Source: Strigamia acuminata
Lineage: Eukaryota; Arthropoda; Chilopoda; Geophilomorpha; Linotaeniidae
Assembly (NCBI GenBank): GCA_949358305.1
Contig: OX442324.1
Span: 3,602,001-3,666,000 of the forward strand
Direction of reading: 5' to 3'
DNA length: 64,000 nt
In this document: positions 1 through 9,321 of the stretch, in pieces
Layout of the letters: the number at the start of each line of letters is the position of its first letter
Position numbering within the stretch: the first letter of the stretch is position 1
Translations under genes and position numbers: made by a program
Notes under the pieces: model-generated
What the model was told of the DNA's origin: nothing
Seen by the model: only the letters and a program-made list of their open reading frames with translations
Databases searched by the model: none

Positions 1-290
1 AAACCTGCTATTTATGCTGCGGTTTTCAGTTTTATTTACAAAAGTTCGTTATAAATTATGATTTTATTAAAAAAAAATTATCTAGCGCTTGTTTTGAAAT
101 TTGACCGAATAGTAACTTCCCTGCTATACTTCACGAGGCAAATACTCATGACAAATTTTCTGGTTTATATAAATACCAAAAATGTTGATACCAACACAGC
201 TTTTTTTTTCTTTTTTTTTTTTTTTAAATAAAACCATCATTTAATTTAAACTTGTAAAATTTTTACATTTAAAAACACCCTCAAACTAAT
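1..290. other. AT-rich stretch downstream of the mucin-like gene
   Basis: No coding potential seen. The stretch is AT-rich with a long T-run near 200-225, and probably includes the 3' UTR and polyadenylation region of the minus-strand gene that ends at 291. Confidence 0.5.
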
Positions 291-1005
291 TTATACTTTA
301 AATAAAAAAAAAAAATAATTTACAAGTTTGTCGATTTTGGTCTGTGGTGACAAATATATATTTTGAATGAAGATTGGTGATTGAATTACAGGTTGATGTG
401 TTGGACCACGTGTAGTAGGGGAAGTGGTGGTCATACTGGAAGTGGTGGTCATATTGGAAGTGGTGGTCATATTGGAAGTGGTGGTCATATTGGAAGTGGT
501 GGTCATATTGGAAGTGGTGGTCATATTGGAAGTGCTAGTGTGCACAGAGGTACTGATGCTGGTGTCCGTAATGGACATGGTGGTGTCTGTAATGGTCATG
601 GTGGTTTTCATAGACCCCGTGGTGTTGTCCTTGGGTGACATGGTGGTGGGGACGGGGGTAGTCATGATTTGGCTAGATGTTGATCCATTTGACGGCCTCG
701 GTACCACTAAGGGTATGGGTAGGTATATGTGGGGTGGTAAAGGTATGTCTCGTTTAAGTGGTAGTGGTAAATCTGTAGTCGGTTTGAAATTTTTCTGATG
801 GTTTACTCGAAGGTTGAATGATTTTTTGTTGCTGGGATTTCTGCGACGAAATGAAACTAGAAGGGGAAGACAAAAAAGAAAAGGCTCGTGTTTATATTTC
901 CAATTTTGATCACTTAATTTTCTTTTTTATTGTATTACCTGTTTGTATGTTTTCCAACTTCACTGAAACTAATACCAGCAATACTAACAAATATTTTCCT
1001 TTCAT
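291..1005 (-). CDS. Secreted Thr/Ser-rich mucin-like protein, 210 aa, two exons
   Basis: Exons on the minus strand: 1005-939 and 856-291. The total of 633 nt is a multiple of three. Exon 1 encodes a classic signal peptide (MKGKYLLVLLVLVSV) and ends at a phase-1 GT donor. Exon 2 follows a strong pyrimidine tract and AG. The mature chain begins with a basic segment, passes through a Pro/Leu-rich stretch, and then becomes Thr/Ser/Met-rich. Five copies of TSNMTT and one TSSMTT are encoded by an 18-bp tandem repeat and carry NxT glycosylation sequons. I see no cysteine in the mature part. This composition is typical of secreted, heavily O-glycosylated mucin-like proteins. The family is not recognised. 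It is the last member of a minus-strand run of signal-peptide genes, 269 bp beyond the aminotransferase-like gene. The gene is probable; the function is inferred from composition only. Confidence 0.7.
424..540 (-). repeat. 18-bp in-frame minisatellite in the mucin-like gene
   Basis: About six copies of an 18-bp unit (GGTCATATTGGAAGTGGT on the plus strand) lie head to tail. On the minus strand each encodes six residues, TSNMTT. The copies differ by only one or two bases, so the array looks young and probably varies in length between individuals. Confidence 0.9.
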
Positions 1006-1273
1006 ATCTTTGCTAGTAAATATGTTATTTTTATTATTATTTTTAGTATTTATTTACATGATCTGTATTATCAGATTTCAAAAACAAAAGTAATTGTTGT
1101 TGAAAATCCTGTTACTGTACCATTCGTAATTATTATGGGTTATTTAATTCTGGGAAATTACGTTCTGTAATTGCGATGGGGGCCAAAAAAATAAATAAAT
1201 AATAATAATAATAATAATAATTTTAAAAATTAAAAATTTATTATTCTAGCTCTAATAATTTTGGTTTTAATTT

Positions 1274-4200
1274 TTAAAATTTCCAATCTGAACTTTCAAA
1301 TCCTTGAAAACCTAAGTCTTCGCCAAAGATGTCATCTGCATAGCTCTTGAAGTTATTTTTTGAAAATTGAAAATTCGACGTGCTTGACGATTTCGAATTT
1401 TTCCAACTGGTGACAATTTCGCTCTGCTGGCCATCCGAATTTGCGTTTTCTGTCGACGAAAAGTGGTGTTGCGTTTTCGTGTGCGCAACTCCAACTTCAT
1501 CGGCCTTATTTGGACGTTTATCCGGCACGGGGTTACGTTTTGCATCCATTCTGATTGCACCCGAACGGACACCCGAAGCACTCGCTGCAGAATTGCCGTT
1601 TAGAGTGGCGTGTGCACCGGGTGGAAGTGGAAGCGAAACATTCATCGATTGAAGTACACTCTTAGCAATTTTGACAAAATCTTTGCAATCGGTCTCGTCA
1701 ATTGCTCCGATGTGGCCGATTCTAAACGTCGGCGGATCTGTCAAACTGACAGGCGAGATGAACACATCTGAAGAAGAAAATGACCCATTAAACGTCATTA
1801 CACGCTACAGTGGCGCTGCGATATGACCTTTAGCCTCGAGTTGTTGTTGGAATGTGCTGAAGTTGAATACGTGTTGAGGGAAATAAAAAGCAGTTAGAAT
1901 GGAGGCTGCTGCTGAAGAATTGAGCGCGATTAAAGGCACGAATCCCATGTTTACAAACTCGGTTTGAATTGCGTCATGGTTTGATTTATACCTGAAACAA
2001 GATTTCTTGGATACAAATTGCTTATTTACGGTACTTGCGGGCTTTATGACCCTTGGAAACCTTTTAATTCTTGTCTGAATTCCTTCTTTGATGAATTCAG
2101 CTATGGCTTGATGGGTTGCTGCAAATAATTGATTTGCTGCTGGAATTCTTGGCATTCCTTCGGCTTCAATAACCTCCAGTTCCTTATTGAGATCCATTGT
2201 ATGAGTAAGAAAGTTTTCTGTTTTTCAGTCAAGTTGGATCAATTAATTGTGGCGTCTACTCCGTTTAAAATAAAGCAACAAATTTGAGTAAAGTTGACAT
2301 GGAATTGTCTGAATTTACGAAAAAATCAGTTTAAATAGAAACTTTGAAGGCATTTGATGTTATGTCAACTTGACACAAATTTCCATTGGTTCGACTACCG
2401 TATTTTACCGATTAAGAGTCGCCCTCGAATAGTAGCCGCGGCTGAGACACCAAGAATACCGTATTTTTGCAAAAGTACGGTATTGTTTCCGTATTTAACT
2501 TCGTTTGTTACATTGAACAAATGTAACGAACGAAAAACCGAAATTGTAATTGCTGACAAAAATGGCAGTTTTGAATAAGAGCCGCGGCTCTTAATCGATA
2601 AAATACGGTATTTCAAATATGAATCTAGGTCAAATGCAATCCTGTTGTTAAAGGGGCAGTAACCAATGGGAATTTTTGCTGCTTTTGTTTGTAAACAATT
2701 GCAGTTTTGAATTACTTTCAGTCTTTTTCAGTGCATCTTTTTTAGCTATGACAAATGATACTCCCTGAAACGCCTGAATGCATCTACCAGGTGACACGAG
2801 TAAATAATGTATGTTGGTGTTGTTGTAAGGAGACTCAAGGCAACCATAAGAAGCAGTTGTGTCTGCTATCAGCACGGCTTTGGGTAAATATTTCACCACA
2901 AGATCGCTGATACTCTGGAGAGGATTTATTATGCCACTGCTTTCTTCGATATGCGCAACAGCAACAGTTGTGTAGTTATCGCTGATTTGTAAATGTTCTT
3001 CAATTTGTCGCAAATTCAGTTGCTCTCCAGCCTTCCAGGTGAGATCAAAACTGTTTAAATTACTTTCAACACTTGTTTTGAGTAGTGCATCACCAGTGAA
3101 TCCATTGCTTAACACCAGAACCTGAAATGTTGAAAAGATTTCATATATATTTTTGTAAATCCAGTGGAAATAGATGCAAAGGGATATCCTATAAAGATTT
3201 TTTCAATGCAGCATCTTTCGTATGAAGGGCTACCCAAAAATAACCCTTTTAGTACAAGCTTCCACTGCTAGGTGAGTCTTGGTGCCTAGAACAGTTGTTC
3301 TGAGAGTGCATTAGGAAACAAATTCCACTTGCTCACATTGTTCATCTAAACCAGTCATTACAAAATCGCCAAATCGCTTTGACTTAAGGTGGAAACACAG
3401 GGGAGTGGGTAAAATTTAAAAGCTTGCTTTTACTTGAAAAAGCGGCTATAAACTTGCCCGCTTGAGCAAACACAAGCTTTCGTTTTTATTCAAATCTTTG
3501 TTTTAAAGCGAGCTTGTACTCACCCGCTCCGATCAAACTGAGTTTGTCATGTGACTTTGACAGCCATTCAGAATCGTGAGGAAATTCTTGGAGGAGATTT
3601 TGGCGGGAATTTTTGGCAGCCAGCTAGCTTGAGTTTGTCAGTTAAGCTGGTAAGCCAAAAGCGGGTCAAGTGAGCTTGTAAATGACTTCCCTCTTTAAAC
3701 TCGTACTATCAAGCTTTGGAATTTTACCCGCTCTCTTAAGTCTCCGAAAAAATTCACTGAAGTTGAATGCAGCGTCTCTCAACAACTCCAGATGAAAGAC
3801 TGATGTAGATAGGTTCCTAGAAGACTCACCTAGCAGGGGAAGCTTGTATTAAAAGGGGTCTGCCCACCTGAAGAGAATTCCGGTTATTTTTGGGTACCCC
3901 CTCGTATAAGCTTATATACGAAAATTCATGGTCTTTACTCCCATCTCCAAATTTCTGGTTGAAAAAATTGTCCAAACCTTTCCACTCTTGGGTGTTGCTG
4001 TTCTCAGAGTAGATTCAACTGCAAAGGCATCCGATCCTTGAATTGGTATCGTAGTGTAATCATCTTGGGACAATCCTTAATCCAAAATATGATATTTTAA
4101 GCTGAATCAATTTCCAAGGACTAAAGCAAACCTCCAATCAAAAGAAGATCTCTGCGGATGTCCTGAATAATGCTCTTCGCAAACTGCTCGTAGTTACCGA

Positions 4201-4396
4201 TGTCACAGGCAAAAGCTTCCTTAACACTTGCAGAGGTCATACCGTTTTCAGGAGTAAATATTTTCATTTTACGCCCTTAAATTTGAGACAAACTTGAATT
4301 CAAAGACAAGCACAATTTGTTATATAAAAAAAACACACACACACCTTGCAGGAAATGACCATTGACTAGAATGACGACGCAAAAGAATAACTTCAT
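1274..4396 (-). CDS. Secreted PhnW-like class-V aminotransferase homologue lacking the PLP lysine, 504 aa, seven exons
   Basis: Exons: 4396-4345, 4275-4132, 4075-3978, 3121-2716, 2217-2061, 1991-1828, 1767-1274 (1515 nt, in frame). Exon 1 encodes a signal peptide (MKLFFCVVILVNGHFLQ). The rest aligns by eye with 2-aminoethylphosphonate:pyruvate transaminase: FTPENGMTSASVKEA at the start, QGSDAFAVES, HIEESSGIINP, DTTASYG with the PLP-pyridine Asp, and FRIGHIG with the substrate-binding Arg. The family's Schiff-base Lys (in S-A-N-K-C-I-Q-G) is Arg here (SPGRCIQA, codon 2785-2783). The family's P-T-H-T segment reads PAANQ. A low-complexity Ser/Lys-rich tail of roughly 100 residues follows the normal end. 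Transaminase activity is therefore unlikely, and a binding or structural role in the secretory pathway is inferred. An AATAAA lies at 1242-1237. The fold assignment is secure; the function is not. Confidence 0.85.
2396..2610. mobile_element. MITE, about 215 bp, in intron 4 of the PhnW-like gene
   Basis: The two ends are inverted copies: TACCGTATTTTACCGATTAA on the left and the complement of TACCGTATTTTATCGATTAA on the right. The repeat continues inward to a GAGCCGCGGCTC core-like segment. TA at both edges is compatible with a TA target duplication of a Tc1/mariner-like element. No transposase is present. A further copy of the ACCGTATTTT motif lies inside. Confidence 0.75.
3219..3907. mobile_element. 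Non-autonomous DNA transposon (about 690 bp) in intron 3 of the PhnW-like gene
   Basis: Long terminal inverted repeats of about 90-100 bp: the left end reads CGTATGAAGGGCTACCCAAA and the right end, on the minus strand, ATACGAGGGGGTACCCAAAA. Both are followed by AAATAACC and, further in, by AAGCTTCC...CTGCTAGGTGAGTCTT. No coding capacity is seen. It holds a second inverted pair internally. Confidence 0.75.
3382..3741. mobile_element. Nested inverted-repeat element inside the 3219-3907 transposon
   Basis: The motif GAGTGGGTAAAATT...AAGCTTG near 3395-3425 is repeated in inverse orientation near 3711-3735 (CAAGCTTTGGAATTTTACCC). CTTAAG or a similar sequence lies outside both ends. This looks like a later insertion, or the inner part of a compound element. 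Boundaries are approximate. Confidence 0.5.
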
Positions 4397-4591
4397 TCTG
4401 CTTAAAATGTGAGTTGAATATTCGATCAAACCATGTACCATCACATAGCAAATTAATGTTTTCACGACTCTTTGTTGTGAGCGGTTGATGAAGCAATTAA
4501 AACAAACAAACAGTTTAATTAAATTGTGCAATTGAAACGTCAAAATGAGCTTTTATTACATTCGTACACACAAGTAAGTGTTTGATAAATA

Positions 4592-5318
4592 TTACTGAAA
4601 ATGTGATACAGGAATGTATATAGTTCCATATGACTGAGCTCCAACAGTTCCTCTCAGCTTTGATATTTCCAGTTCCAAAACTGAGATTTGCACTTGAAAA
4701 TCTTCGACTAATACATGCTGCTGGTCGTATGCCACCATTATTTTGTCCATCAGTGTTTTCAAATTATTGATTCCACTGATCAGTTTATTTTCTAACTTCA
4801 CCTGTTCTGGTACAAAGCCTTCCAATTCCTTCAGCCTGTCGTCGAAACTGCTTAGCTCTGCAGCTTGACCTTCTTCTGAGTGCAAATGAGTCAACTGGGT
4901 TTGCAGGCTTTTGATTTGATCTTGGATCTGCAAATGAGTGAACTGGGTCAACTGGGTTTGCAGGCTTTTGATTTGATCTTGGATCTGCGAAGCGGACAGC
5001 GTGCGTTCCCTAACGCTTACTGGCGATTCAGTATCTACGCTTGTTTGAATATTTGTATTTTTCTCTTGTTTATTGTGGTGCCGCTTTTTTAAGTAGTTAT
5101 TAAACGATTTAGCCTGGTGACGTCTCTTTTCCGCAATGTAATTGTAATTCGGATAGTGACTGATGTACTATGGAATTGAATTCATCTTTGTAAACTTGTA
5201 ATCAAAGGGAGGTTAGACATTTTGTTTTCTTACTACGTGATTGTCTGTCTGACAAAATCAGTTGGAATTGAATGATAGTTAAAACTGTCAGTAGGATAAT
5301 TGAAGCGCTGTGTTTCAT
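4592..5318 (-). CDS. Secreted coiled-coil protein with internal 19-residue duplication, 175 aa, two exons
   Basis: Exon 1 (5318-5234) starts MKHSASIILLTVLTIIQFQL, a signal peptide, and ends at a phase-1 GTAAGA donor. Exon 2 (5034-4592) gives a total of 528 nt in frame. The acceptor at 5035 is chosen because it restores the phase-1 frame. The open frame runs further upstream, so this boundary is the weakest point of the model. The mature protein is Gln/Leu/Ile/Glu-rich with heptad spacing (IQDQIKSLQTQLT occurs twice), predicting an alpha-helical coiled coil over most of its length. No cysteines are seen. AATAAA lies at 4557-4552, 35 nt after the stop. It starts 196 bp upstream of the PhnW-like gene on the same strand. 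The family is unknown. Confidence 0.65.
4891..4990 (-). repeat. 57-bp in-frame duplication in the coiled-coil gene
   Basis: The segment starting TCAACTGGGTTTGCAGGCTT at 4891 recurs at 4948, a 57-bp period, nearly identical for about 40 bp. The period equals 19 codons and so keeps the reading frame. Confidence 0.9.
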
Positions 5319-5895
5319 GATTAAAGTTTGATTCCGTTCGCCATCTACCAATTTTGTTCCAGTCAATTATCTTGTATCTGATGATGCTTGTATGCCATCT
5401 CAAGTTACATCCGCAATTGAAATTCTGTAGCTCTGTTTTGACGTTGTTAAGAAGAAATAAATGTGCAAATAAATTGGGTGTGCACACTGCGCATACAAGA
5501 TTGACACAAATCAATCGATATAGAGAATTGATTTGATTGATATGCAGTAACTCCTATTTTTGCGATCTGTGGAACGACTACAGAAAACCACCCGGTTGCC
5601 ATTTTCTTTTGTCGGCTGATCTCTCCTGATCTTGGATTAAATTTTGACACAGCACATGCGAGAAATTGTGATCATCCTCAAATAAAAATTTTATTACTAC
5701 AATTTTCTCAGAATTACAATTGATTACTACAGGTGCATTCAAATTGACTAAATGAATAAATGAATAAAAATAAGTGAAATTATTGAATGCTCCTGAATAA
5801 AAAATTAAAAAATTCTTATTGCTAAAAATAAAAAAATATGGACTAACTTAAGTGAAAACATTAACTTGAACGCATCTAATCTTATTATTTACACG

Positions 5896-6449
5896 TTAGG
5901 ATTTATTACTAGTTTTCCATTGCTGGAGAAGTTCATTGGCATGTACCAGATGTATGTTTAGTTCTCTCAAATAGTGTTTGGCTGATATTTGGTCTTCTTG
6001 TATCATCTGGGCAATTTGTTTGACCCATTCGAAATCCCACTGCCACATTCGGTGTTGCCATACCCCCAAGTGCGCTTCAAACTCCAGCTCGTTGATTCGC
6101 TCATCCACCGTCAGCGAATTCTTGTCGATTTTCCTCCTCTCAGCGATCAATTCGCCTAACATTTGTTGCAATTTTGCACGGTCTTTAGGCAGAAAGGAGT
6201 TGTCCGACGCCGGTTTTAATGGCCCGAGCCGAATTCCTCCTGGACGAAGCGGATGACCGCTGTGTTGGCTCCCTTCGTTAATATTTTGTCCGAAGTATCC
6301 TCCTAGGCTTGCTACAGTACATTTTGAAAGCGAATTGTTGCAATGAATAATAAATATGCCGTAAAAATGAAATTGTTCTTACTTTCCAATTGAATACTGC
6401 CAATAAGAATTAAGAAAAAAAAGTGAAAAGGAAAAGCCGGTCCGGTCAT
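5896..6449 (-). CDS. Secreted Trp-rich helical protein, 160 aa, two exons
   Basis: Exon 1 (6449-6383) encodes MTGPAFPFHFFFLILIGSIQ, a signal peptide, and ends phase 1 at GTAAGA. Exon 2 (6311-5896) follows TGTAG; the total is 483 nt in frame. The mature chain has a Gly/Pro/His-rich N-terminal part (GGYFGQN, HPLRPGG) and then a long predicted helix rich in Glu, Gln, Leu and Ile. The tryptophan cluster WQHRMWQWDFEWV sits near residue 110. No cysteine is seen. TATA-like TTAAATAA lies about 50 bp upstream of the ATG. I do not recognise the family. Neighbours on both sides share the signal-exon/phase-1-intron plan, which supports both the model and a common secretory context. Confidence 0.7.
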
Positions 6450-6761
6450 AGGTGCAGTTTGAATGCTCAAACTTAATAATAAAATGTAAATAACATCCTG
6501 GTTATTTAAGCGTGTAAATGAAGATTTTTAATTTCAACATTTTATATTTAAATACAATAGATTGGTTTCGTTTATTGGCAATTAAACTATTGTGAAAACA
6601 ACACGTGATTTGTTCAAACTATGTGCCAAAACATGGCACAACAGACTCAAATATACCAGAAATAAATTGTGATAAATCAAATGTGTTTAGGTGTTTAGGT
6701 GAAATTTTTGCTTTTAATTTTAATGCTGCCAACTATAAGTAGTACATTGTTAGTGATTGAA

Positions 6762-7787
6762 TCAATAATTGAGGTTGAAATCATATTTTAGATGAATATC
6801 GTCATAATTTTCCCAATATCTTTTTGATTTTTCATCTTTTGATTTTTCATCAGCTGGATGTAAGTGACGTTGCTGCAGCTTGACATCAGCACCTTTTGTG
6901 TGATTGGCGTTTATTTGTACCTCCAATTGCTCGATGTGTTTCTGCAGTTCATTTCCTTCTTTCGTCAGCTCTACCAGTTGTTTTTGCACTTGCTGAATTT
7001 GGCTGTCGAATTTCGACTGCGATTTTGCTTGTATGTTCTCTGGGTGACTTTCTATGGAATTTATTGTTTTCTGCTCTTGGTTATTCAGTCTTGCAACAGC
7101 TCTCTCCACAAACCTGTCTGGATTTAGATCGAGTAGGGTCAGCCTTGCTGGAGAAACTATGGCAACATTGTCGTCTTTCAAGTTTTCTCGTGCTTGTTCT
7201 TGTTGTTCTGCTGCTGCTTCTTGATCTGTTATTTGTTCTTGCTGTCCTGTTGCCGTTTCTTTTTTTAAAACTGGCCAGAATCGCGCAATAAGTTTTTGCA
7301 GTAGTTGTTCAGGAGGAAGTGGGGTTGATGAATCTTCTTTGGTCGATGGTGGTTTGCTTGTTGATGATGGATGGGAGTTTAGCCATGTTGAAAGCAAATT
7401 GAATGAACGCATCTGTAAAAATAAACATTCAGTGTGAATATGTGAAAGTTTTACACATGAATCAAGATTTTCGACCGTCAGCACGTGTCCTTTAGTAGAA
7501 TTTGCATTTATATTGCTATAAAAATCAGAGGACAAGTTGTGGTGGTCGAATAGATTTATTTACTTGATCTTCCAGTGTCTTGTGTGTCGCCAATAAATTG
7601 TCAAAGCGATTGACATTGTTTTCTTGGAAGAAAGAAAATTAATTAATTAATTAATTTTTTTTTTTGAAAAAATTAATTTTTGTAACATAATATATTAATA
7701 AAATTGGGTCTTACCTGAAGGGTCCTGCGAAATTAAGCCAAAATATACTAAGGCACCGACCAACAGAGCTAAAATAAGTTTGCACAT
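6762..7787 (-). CDS. Secreted coiled-coil protein, 260 aa, three exons
   Basis: Exons 7787-7715, 7622-7564 and 7412-6762 (783 nt, in frame). Exon 1 encodes a signal peptide (MCKLILALLVGALVYFGLIS) and ends phase 1. The second intron is phase 0. The mature protein has a Ser/Thr/Pro-rich linker (about residues 58-80), a Gln/Glu/Ala-rich stretch, and then a long coiled-coil region (around IQQVQKQLVELTKEGNELQ) with Leu/Val/Ile heptads. It ends in a Lys/Asp/Tyr-rich tail (YDDIHLKYDFNLNY). There is no cysteine after the signal peptide. The unrecognised family and overall build recall structural secreted proteins such as adhesives, silks or coats, but that is inference. It lies 168 bp downstream of the His-rich gene on the same strand. 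Confidence 0.75.
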
Positions 7788-7954
7788 TATTTACACAAGA
7801 ATTTCTTTTTTAATTTGTTTGAAAACAAACATTTGGTACATCCGGGTGACTTAATTACACAGTAAATAAACCAAGTGCGTTTTATTACATTATTCTTTGC
7901 ACCTATTGAAACGTAAAACTAAAAGATGAATATTTACAAATTAAAAAATAGAAA

Positions 7955-8398
7955 TTAAATATGTCTTCCATGTTTTCCGCTACTCCGGTGTTTACTCTCG
8001 CTGTGGAAAATCTCGTATGTCTTTTCGGATTGTGAGTGTGAATTCTTCGAAGGATTGTGATAATGTTCGTCTTTGATAATTTTATAATGTTGAAATTTAT
8101 CCACGTTGTTTGGGTCGTTTGGTTGTTGCTTGTTGCGTTTGTGCTGGTCACTAGATTCGCTCCAGATCTTCACGTGTCCATTATTGTCCGTGTCGCGAAC
8201 ACTGTACTCTGCATGTTTGGAAAATGGCGGGAAGTCTTTAAATTCTGCAGTTTGAAGTATTAAAAAAAAAAAAATAAATAAGAATGTTTGTTTTCGTGTT
8301 TTTTGAATGTGTATTGGGTTCTTACCGTAAGAGTGGGTGCTGATACAAACATTTGTAATAGTTAGGATAAGCAGTGCATTACAAAGTGCTTTTTTCAT
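7955..8398 (-). CDS. Small secreted His-rich charged protein, 120 aa, two exons
   Basis: Exon 1 (8398-8326) encodes a signal peptide (MKKALCNALLILTITNVCIS) and ends phase 1 at GTAAGA. Exon 2 (8244-7955) follows CTGCAG. The total of 363 nt is in frame. The mature chain of about 97 residues has roughly 11 histidines, many Lys, Asp, Glu, Ser and Asn, no cysteine, and little hydrophobicity, so it is probably disordered or metal- or polyanion-binding. AATAAA at 7886-7881 lies about 70 nt after the stop. It is the most upstream member of the minus-strand cluster that I can see. The family is not recognised. Confidence 0.7.
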   Translation of the reverse strand: MKKALCNALLILTITNVCISTHSYGKNPIHIQKTRKQTFLFIFFFLILQTAEFKDFPPFSKHAEYSVRDTDNNGHVKIWSESSDQHKRNKQQPNDPNNVDKFQHYKIIKDEHYHNPSKNSHSQSEKTYEIFHSESKHRSSGKHGRHI

Positions 8399-8449
8399 GT
8401 CTGCATTGATTGATTGGATTGGAATTAATGGTCGTTTCATGAGTTGCAT

Positions 8450-9320
8450 ATGTGGATGGTTTCAGATTATTTAAATGTATGTAGCAACTATTAAATGTAA
8501 AATTAATTAAGTAGCACGAAGTCCAAAACAAGATCTAGTAATAAAGGTTTATGGACGCTTCTTGTAGACATTTTGTAGACTTCATGTCACAACTTGACAA
8601 CCATTGCAAGATATTTTAATGACATTTTGGAAAACCTAACCTAGATTATTTTTTTTTCCTTTTCTTACAAAATGTGAAATACACAATTTTTTTTAGTTCC
8701 TAATAAATATTTTGAGGTTTGCTTTTGTAAATACATCATAGGGAATATGTTCTCCAAGAGTTTAAAGATTATTTTATATTTTTAAAAGAAAACATTAGAT
8801 TTATTTATATTATAAGAGTTTTTTTTCAAAGACCAACACTTTAGCTATTACAGCTTTTTTGAATGGTTTTGTGCATTCAGACTGTGCTTTGTTTTCGGGT
8901 TACTTTTTGCAGCAAAAAATTAATTTAATATTTGTAATTATTTGTAGGACGTGGTTGTAATAGTTTGCTGGACAGCGGTCACTGATCACCACGAGGGCAC
9001 GGGCCCATGGCATCTCCTTGCGCACCAAACGGTACCCAATTACTGACCATCTCTATTTATTTATTGTGTCGGACGTTTGGGGACGTAATGCTTTAGTTCC
9101 GAAACTTTGGAAATATTGTATTGTGTTTCTGAACACTCGAGACACGATAAAGACTAGCCGAGGTGTTACTCCTTAGTTGTTTTCGCTCATGGATTTCTAT
9201 AAATGCTACCCGCCTGATTTCGCCCCGTTTACTTTTTCTATGGAAATTGCAGTTCTTGTCGTTGCCACCAGATGGTGCAACTAATAAATAACTGACTAAG
9301 TCGAGAACACAGATTAGTTT
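8450..9320. other. Intergenic stretch between the secreted cluster and the satellite
   Basis: No gene supported. The first part is AT-rich. From about 9000 to 9320 the base composition rises and the text resembles a degraded LTR or other repeat fragment (TGTCGGACGTTTGGGGACG near 9067), but no matching partner or target duplication was found. Confidence 0.4.
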
Positions 9321-9321
9321 T

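Noticed and set aside
381-798. Plus-strand open frames with GSGGHI repeats
   Set aside because: They are complements of the minus-strand TSNMTT repeat in a spliced gene with a signal peptide; they lack any other support.
5094-5172. Upstream extension of the 4592 coiled-coil frame, HMG-box-like (HYPNYNYIAEKRRHQ)
   Set aside because: The frame is open but closes at a TAG. A phase-1 acceptor at 5035 joins a proper signal-peptide exon, so this stretch is better read as intron.
9067-9315. Possible solo LTR beginning TGTCGGACG and ending AACACA
   Set aside because: No target-site duplication and no second LTR, primer-binding site or coding remnants were found.
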